In this document: positions 18,984 to 23,561 of the stretch, piece by piece
Numbering within the stretch: position 1 is the stretch's first letter
Layout of the letters: every line of letters starts with the position of its first letter
Assembly: GCA_009602725.1 (NCBI GenBank)
Contig: WELB01000013.1
Location: 635,920 to 659,480, forward strand
DNA length: 23,561 nt
Source of the DNA: Spirogloea muscicola
Lineage: Eukaryota > Streptophyta > Zygnematophyceae > Spirogloeales > Spirogloeaceae
Direction of reading: 5' to 3'
Notes under the pieces: model-generated
Database searches by the model: none
The model's input: only the letters and a program-made list of their open reading frames with translations
What the model was told of the DNA's origin: nothing
Position numbers and translations under genes: made by a program

Positions 18984-21606
18984 CTACATGGGAAACTCGA
19001 ATTCCAAGTCTTTCAGCTGTTTCTGAATAACCTCTGCCCAATTGTTGGACATCGGATTAGCTGGGCTGGGATGCAATATTGTCCCGACCTTGATCTTCCG
19101 TGCAAGTCGTTGAACACACGCATCTGCTCGCTGCCGTGCAAAAGCTCCTGCAGCAGCACCAATCTCAAGCATCTGTAGAATGTTCTTTGTCAACCTTCAT
19201 ACCAGCTTCTATACCAACCAATGTCCAAGTAAGCTGCCTCCATGTCTGCTTGCAAGCTTGTTCAAGCAATCAAACAAGTGCCATGCTGAATCAGAAGCAA
19301 GCATAGACACGAGGTTCCAATGCTCACCTACTCCTACTACCAGCTTCGGCTTGATCAGCATCAACAGCTTGACAAAGGCGTCATCACAAGCTGCACAGAG
19401 TAGCTCCTGCTCCCTTCTTGGAAGCTGATTGGGCGTCCGATTCCTGCCGATATATGTCAAATATCCAATAGCTGTTTAGACATCGATCAGCCTCATGCAC
19501 GACGCTACGCCCCTCCAGCCAGGTGCACCAATTCCACGTCATCATTCTTATAATTACGTGAGGTCTTGCATGACTTTCCTTAATGCATGAGCATGTGGTA
19601 ACAGGAACATTGGTATCTGTTGCATGTGGGCAGTCCACTCCACCGTGAAAGTTCTAGCAGAACAGCCACATTCATCACTAGTTGCTCAACAAATAGCATC
19701 AAGTGCAGTACAGCTCAGCATGACTTCCTAAGAAGTCTTGGAATGCTCAAGCGGCTGATGGCCTGAGATCACACTGTTACGCCAAGACGTACTCTCTAGT
19801 TGCATGATCAGTCATCTTACACACTTACTTGCCAGAAGCTTCCATGAAGACAAGTGGACAATAATTCCAAACCCAAACGCGAGATGTGAAGGCATCTGCA
19901 CTGCCAAAACGGTCCTTGGCCCATCCCCAAAGTCGTTGCCCACTGACCTGCCAGGAGTGGCCCCTTAGCAACAGTCATGCTCAAAAGTCATCCCTCAATT
20001 GACAGGGAAAATCAACATAATTCACCGAAGATGGACTGGTACACTTGAGTTTCGTTAGCCACTACCTCTCGTCGTGGACAATCACAGCCGTAGACTGGTC
20101 TCTTTGGATGTATGAGTGACGGCTTCTTCACCTGTTCAAGAGCAGGACAGCCTTTGTAGTCCTGTCAACATCGAGTTGTCAATGTGGCGTTGCCTATCCA
20201 TGTACGAGGGAGGACTACAATGATTGCATACTCGTAACAAACTCACAAGCTTCTACAAGAAGAGCACCTTTCCACTAATTTGAAGGAAGTCGCGAACGAG
20301 CACTGGGTCTCCAAATGGTATTCCGGTCTGTGCCATTCCAAAGGGCCCAGGGTTCATGCCTACCCAGATGGCCTCTACCTGTCGCCCTCCTAGAAGAAAA
20401 AAAGAGCGTTATAGACTGGCTCGCCACAGCAAAGGGTGACCACATTTTTTGTCCTCGACCTCCTACATTAGCATGTTTGCTTCTTCCAGGATATCTGACC
20501 TTGTGATGCAACTATTCTCCCTACGTTCATGGAACCGCCCCAAAAGGAAGCCACTCCTGAGAGCTCTTGCAGGCACAATGTACATGCCAAAAACTCCATG
20601 GAAGGAGGCAGAAATGGTTCTGTAATACTTGGTCTGGAGACATCCACAAAATGTTCTCACCATATCTACGCACATACTTGTCCAATGGCTCCCGTGCATA
20701 CTCCATTGGGTTGTATCTGCCACCAGATGCACACAATTGCAATATACAAAAGTGTGATTGATGTCAACAATGCAATGGGACTTCCGCACAGAAAATATAC
20801 TTGTCGATATTCCAGGCCGTCACTACCTGCATCTGACGAGTCATCAGTTGAGATTGATCAACTGTATGTGTAACCACAGTGGCAGGCATTTGTAGACGGC
20901 AGGCAGTTGCAGGGAGGTAATGCTTACACGTGCGTGACAGGGGGCTGGAAGCTCAACACTCGGAGCTTGGCAACTAGAGAGTCAATGATGGCCAAAACAA
21001 CCTCAACCCTGTTGCCCCGGCTCGCCAGCCCGCCAAGCAACGCTTCTCCGCTAAAGGCAGCCACGGAGTCAGCTACCGTAAGCTGTCCCGCTGCTCCACT
21101 TCCTGATGGCATTGCGCTTGTAGCCGCTTCGCACTGAGATTCACCACGCTGGAGCCCAGCACCAGCCTCTTGATCGTCTCCGCGATCTGCACGTGCGTGC
21201 TTTACAGTGTCCAGCATTGAAGTGGCATCAAGCTGAGCACTTGGGCAGGTGTCTCGTGACGTTTGCTCCTCGCATGTCGTCGTGGGCTGAGCATAGGGCT
21301 GTTCCCGGGCCCCGGGCGCTCTCTTGGCACTGTGGCCGACAACGTCGTGCTTGTCCACAGTCTGGGAAGTGCCAAGGAAAGAAACTCAGCATGGGGAGTC
21401 GTCTTCATCTAGTCGACTACGCAATCTCATATGCAGGAGTATGTACACACGCCCGCCGTCACAAGACTCTGCTTGTGGCTTTCTATAAGCTCGTGCCAAA
21501 GACCGCAGCCGCGAGAGTGTGTCACGTCCCGCACCTGTGGCCGGGCCAAAGTACCCCTCTTCCTTGAGAGGCCCACGTGCTTGAAAGCGTCAAAGGGGTC
21601 CGCCAT
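18984..21606 (-). CDS. SMUG1: SMUG1-type single-strand-selective uracil-DNA glycosylase, 8 exons
   Basis: The enzyme removes uracil and oxidised pyrimidines such as 5-hydroxymethyluracil from DNA, starting base excision repair. Exons (minus): 21606-21535, 21361-20928, 20716-20661, 20389-20268, 20131-20066, 19947-19829, 19443-19328, 19147-18984. All are GT-AG and in phase, giving 382 aa. Family blocks appear in order: [39 protein letters not shown] with the catalytic Asn (about residue 200), [51 protein letters not shown], and [13 protein letters not shown] with the catalytic His (about residue 354). The first 150 or so residues are a low-complexity extension absent from the 270-aa human protein. 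The start at 21606 has an excellent context (GCCATGG) and reads [20 protein letters not shown]; the link from exon 1 to exon 2 is the least certain junction. Confidence 0.94.
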
Positions 21607-21953
21607 GGCTGGACGACAAGCACTTCGGCTTGGCACCAGGCAAAGAAGAGGAGGTTCGCCCCAGCGGCACCGTGCTAAAGGCAAAACCGCGTCTGTTTCC
21701 GCTGTTGTTGAGGTAAGCTGCTGAGCACCACCTTGACTGAAGCTGCGCAGGGTGCGATACGAGGAGACAAGAGCGCGCAGGAACACTGCGGCGCCGCGCG
21801 CTGCCACAGATTACCGCCGCCGCCGCCTGCCGCCGGCGACGAGGCTACAGCTGCGCTCACCTTCTTGAAGGGGAAGATGGCTGTCAAAGGACAGCCTGGA
21901 ATTGAGAAAAGCGCGGCCAGATTCAGTGGTGGCTGAATTGAACTAGGCCAACG
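21607..21953 (-). promoter_or_regulatory. SMUG1 upstream region, possible 5' UTR exon
   Basis: GC-rich sequence upstream of the SMUG1 start. On the minus strand AAG|GTGAGCG at about 21865 is a good splice donor after TAIFPFKK, and a CAG acceptor-like site lies near 21805, so a 5' UTR intron or an extra short upstream gene is possible. At about 21910-21940 a truncated repeat end (GCGCGGCCAGATTCAGTGGT) is visible. Confidence 0.3.
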
Positions 21954-21964
21954 CCCCCCCCCCC
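21954..21964 (+). repeat. Homopolymer tract of 11 C
   Basis: Simple run of C next to the truncated repeat end. Confidence 0.9.
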
Positions 21965-22144
21965 ATGATGTAGCTTCTCCCTTGGAGCTTCCATCTTCTC
22001 GTAATTTGCCTGTGGCTCTGCTAATGTAGTCATGAACACCCCTCACCTGTGTGCACCTGGCTGGCTTGTACGGCCGCACTTTCGATATCAGCAGCCGCAG
22101 TCTTTCTTTTCCCTCTTAAACGTCCCCTTGGATGCACACAAGAG

Positions 22145-22240
22145 AAGAAAGCGCGGCCAGATTGACTGGTGGCTGTGAGAGGCCAGCCCAAAGGAATGGA
22201 CAAGGTCTGAAGGAGCCGGAGTGCTAAGTGCTAAGTGCAA
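22145..22240 (+). repeat. Repeat core module, well preserved
   Basis: Reads GCGCGGCCAGATTGACTGGT, then GGCTGTGAGAGGCCAGCCC, AAAGGAATGGACAAGGTCTG and AAGGAGCCGGAGTGCTAAG. This is the clearest full core and matches 10970-11045 and, inverted, 11815-11886. Confidence 0.75.
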
Positions 22241-22334
22241 CGAATACGGCACCTGATGTTAAAAAAGCGGCTGTAATAAGGCAGCCAATGCATTCAGGTA
22301 TTCATGACGGAGCCACAGGCTAGGCAGACAGGGC

Positions 22335-22620
22335 GCCCTTAGTACCCCCGTGTCAGCAGTAGGAAGTCAGATGAGCTGAGGGGAGGAAGAGCAACCCCGC
22401 TGCGCAAGCCAGAAGCTGCTGCAAGGGCGCAACCAGCCCGGCGATGCAAAGCAAGCGCCTGGGACCGCTGTAGGCACATAGATAAACGCATGCGGTAGCA
22501 GGACACAAGACCCGGAGGCACCGAGCCTCCAGGAAGTGCTGCACCCTGTTCGCGGCGCCGCTGGTCAGCTTGAGATGCCAGCAGCGAAAGTATCGAGGAC
22601 CCCGACCCCCCTAACACCCG
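22335..22620 (-). repeat. Repeat copy with 92-codon frame ending SSSDFLLLTRGY
   Basis: Minus-strand frame 22617-22339 contains RMRLSMCLQRSQALALHRRA, CALAAASGLRSG and the terminal SSSDFLLLTRGY followed by a stop. Same peptide order as the other copies. Confidence 0.65.
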
Positions 22621-22649
22621 TGGAAGTCCATGGCCAGGGGGGCAAGGAG

Positions 22650-22890
22650 ACTCTCAGTAACCTCTAGTCAGTAGATGCGAGTCGGAATAGTTAGCAGGCG
22701 GATAGACGTCGCCCTGACGGAAGCCGGAGGCCGCAGCCAAAGCGCGGCCTGCGCGCAATTGAATTGCGAAGGCAAGAAAGGGCTCGCCCATTGAGGATAG
22801 GGACTGAAAAAGCCAGCCCAAAAAAGAAGGAACAAAGTACGAGAAGGGGGCCAGGGGAAGCGCTAAGAAAAACAAGCAGAACAAGAAACA
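22650..22890 (-). repeat. Repeat copy joining core module and LTRGY frame
   Basis: On the minus strand the core-like start (TTTGTTCCTTCTTTTTTGGG then CTGGC) leads into SSMGEPFLAF, LRAGRALAAASGFRQGDVY and SDSHLLTRGY, then TGA. It shows that the two modules belong to one unit of roughly 230 bp. The tail matches 11690-11780 closely. Confidence 0.7.
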
Positions 22891-22904
22891 AAGCAGCTAC
22901 GAAG

Positions 22905-23239
22905 CACTCAGTAACCCCTGCTAAGCAGCCTCAGGTCAGAGTAGCTAGGCTCCTGGAAGTGGGTCCCATGGCCAGAGCCAGAGGCAGCAGCGAGGGCTCT
23001 GCCGGCACGCAGGTGCAGCGCGCGGGCCATAACCCCTGCAGCGAGACGGCCAAGCGCATCCGGTACACCTGCGCTAGCGACCAGGCTGCAGGAAAGGCCA
23101 CTGGCTCCCCATGGAAGTGGCGGACGATGGCGTGGCGGGCGAGCTGGTTGAGCAGCTCGAGCCACCGAACGCCCCATGCGTGTCGCAAGGGACCGCTGCA
23201 AAGAACTGGCCAAGCGCATCCTGACGACATGAGCGAGAG
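22905..23239 (-). repeat. Repeat copy ending SYSDLRLLSRGY
   Basis: Minus-strand frame 23258-22908 contains VVRMRLASSLQRSLA, LRAGRALAAASGSGHG and the terminal SYSDLRLLSRGY before the stop. It carries an internal GC-rich segment not seen in the other copies. Confidence 0.6.
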
Positions 23240-23561
23240 AAAGGCGCGCGGGGCGCATGAAATGAAAAGGGAGGCCAATTCAAGCCAATACACAGTTCAA
23301 GCAGAGGCGAGTGCAAACTAAACAAGGCTACATAATATAGAGACCTAAACTAAGGTGCCTAAGGTGACATTAGTACCCACGGGAGAGCACAAACAAATCG
23401 GACAAGCTAACTTGGGGAGCTGGAGCGCCGCCACGAAAGCCGGAGGCCCGACTTAGAGCGCGCCCTGCACGTTGATGAAGAGCCAAGGCTTGCGAGCGCA
23501 GCAAACAAAGCGAGAGCCGCATTCTATAGTATGCAACTAAGGCCTGTGGAATGCTGGAGTG
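23240..23561 (-). repeat. Repeat copy paired with 6772-7055
   Basis: Shares both ends with 6772-7055 (GGGAGGCCAATTC at 23266-23280 region and CGCATTCTATAG[T]ATGCAAC at 23518-23540) and the minus-strand peptide LELASLxIxCAPRAF. It may run past the window edge. Confidence 0.65.

Noticed and set aside
20463-20789. 108-codon minus-strand frame with [11 protein letters not shown]
   Set aside because: It crosses SMUG1 intron sequence; only 20716-20661 in another frame is coding.
21427-21807. Possible LYR-motif protein (FLRALVSSYRTLRSF) on the minus strand
   Set aside because: There is no ATG, the motif is SYR rather than LYR, and the length and context fit a SMUG1 5' region better.
1-23561. CRISPR array, prokaryotic operon, phage or defence system
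   Set aside because: No regularly spaced repeats; genes are intron-split and of eukaryotic families. The repeats are dispersed, in both orientations and unevenly spaced.
1-23561. tRNA or rRNA genes
   Set aside because: No cloverleaf or rRNA sequence recognised; the B-box-like motif occurs only in the repeat modules.

Overview
This is nuclear DNA from a eukaryote, most likely a green alga (Chlorophyta; I cannot fix the genus). The genes are split by many short GT-AG introns. The proteins look plant-like: a dymeclin close to the land-plant type, a single-domain Pin1 without a WW domain, a plant-type mitochondrial TatB-like protein and a plastid-type alpha/beta hydrolase. Plant-type telomere-like repeats (TTTAGGG) sit in two introns, and a TGTAA candidate polyadenylation signal follows the ribosomal protein gene. 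Many lines of the open-frame picture are shadows; the real genes appear only when exons are joined across frames.

Layout. 187-6272 (+): dymeclin (DYM), 17 exons, about 703 aa. 7209-7513 (-): first exon of a small membrane protein I cannot name. 8452-9668 (+): cytosolic ribosomal protein uL23, 4 exons, 151 aa, complete. 10365-10887 (-): Pin1-type parvulin, 2 exons, 117 aa, complete. 12182-15333 (+): alpha/beta hydrolase, 10 exons, full catalytic triad. 16195-17092 (-): TatB-like Tat subunit, 3 exons with an N inside. 18984-21606 (-): a complete SMUG1-type uracil-DNA glycosylase, 8 exons, 382 aa, which is the most notable gene here.

From about 6.77 kb on, the intergenic DNA and some introns are filled with copies of a dispersed repeat family. 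It has two recognisable modules: a short reading frame ending in a conserved SDLxLLTRGY peptide, and a roughly 45-nt core containing GGCCAGCCC...AATGGACAAGGT. The dymeclin locus has none. All three N characters fall in very GC-rich gene starts; in two of them the reading frame breaks across the N, so these Ns probably hide missing sequence.

The genes do not form a pathway or operon. They are independent housekeeping genes (Golgi trafficking, translation, proline isomerisation, plastid lipid/ester metabolism, mitochondrial protein export, DNA repair) in mixed orientation. I found no new multi-gene system; the candidates for novelty are the algal SMUG1 and the ORF-bearing repeat family.
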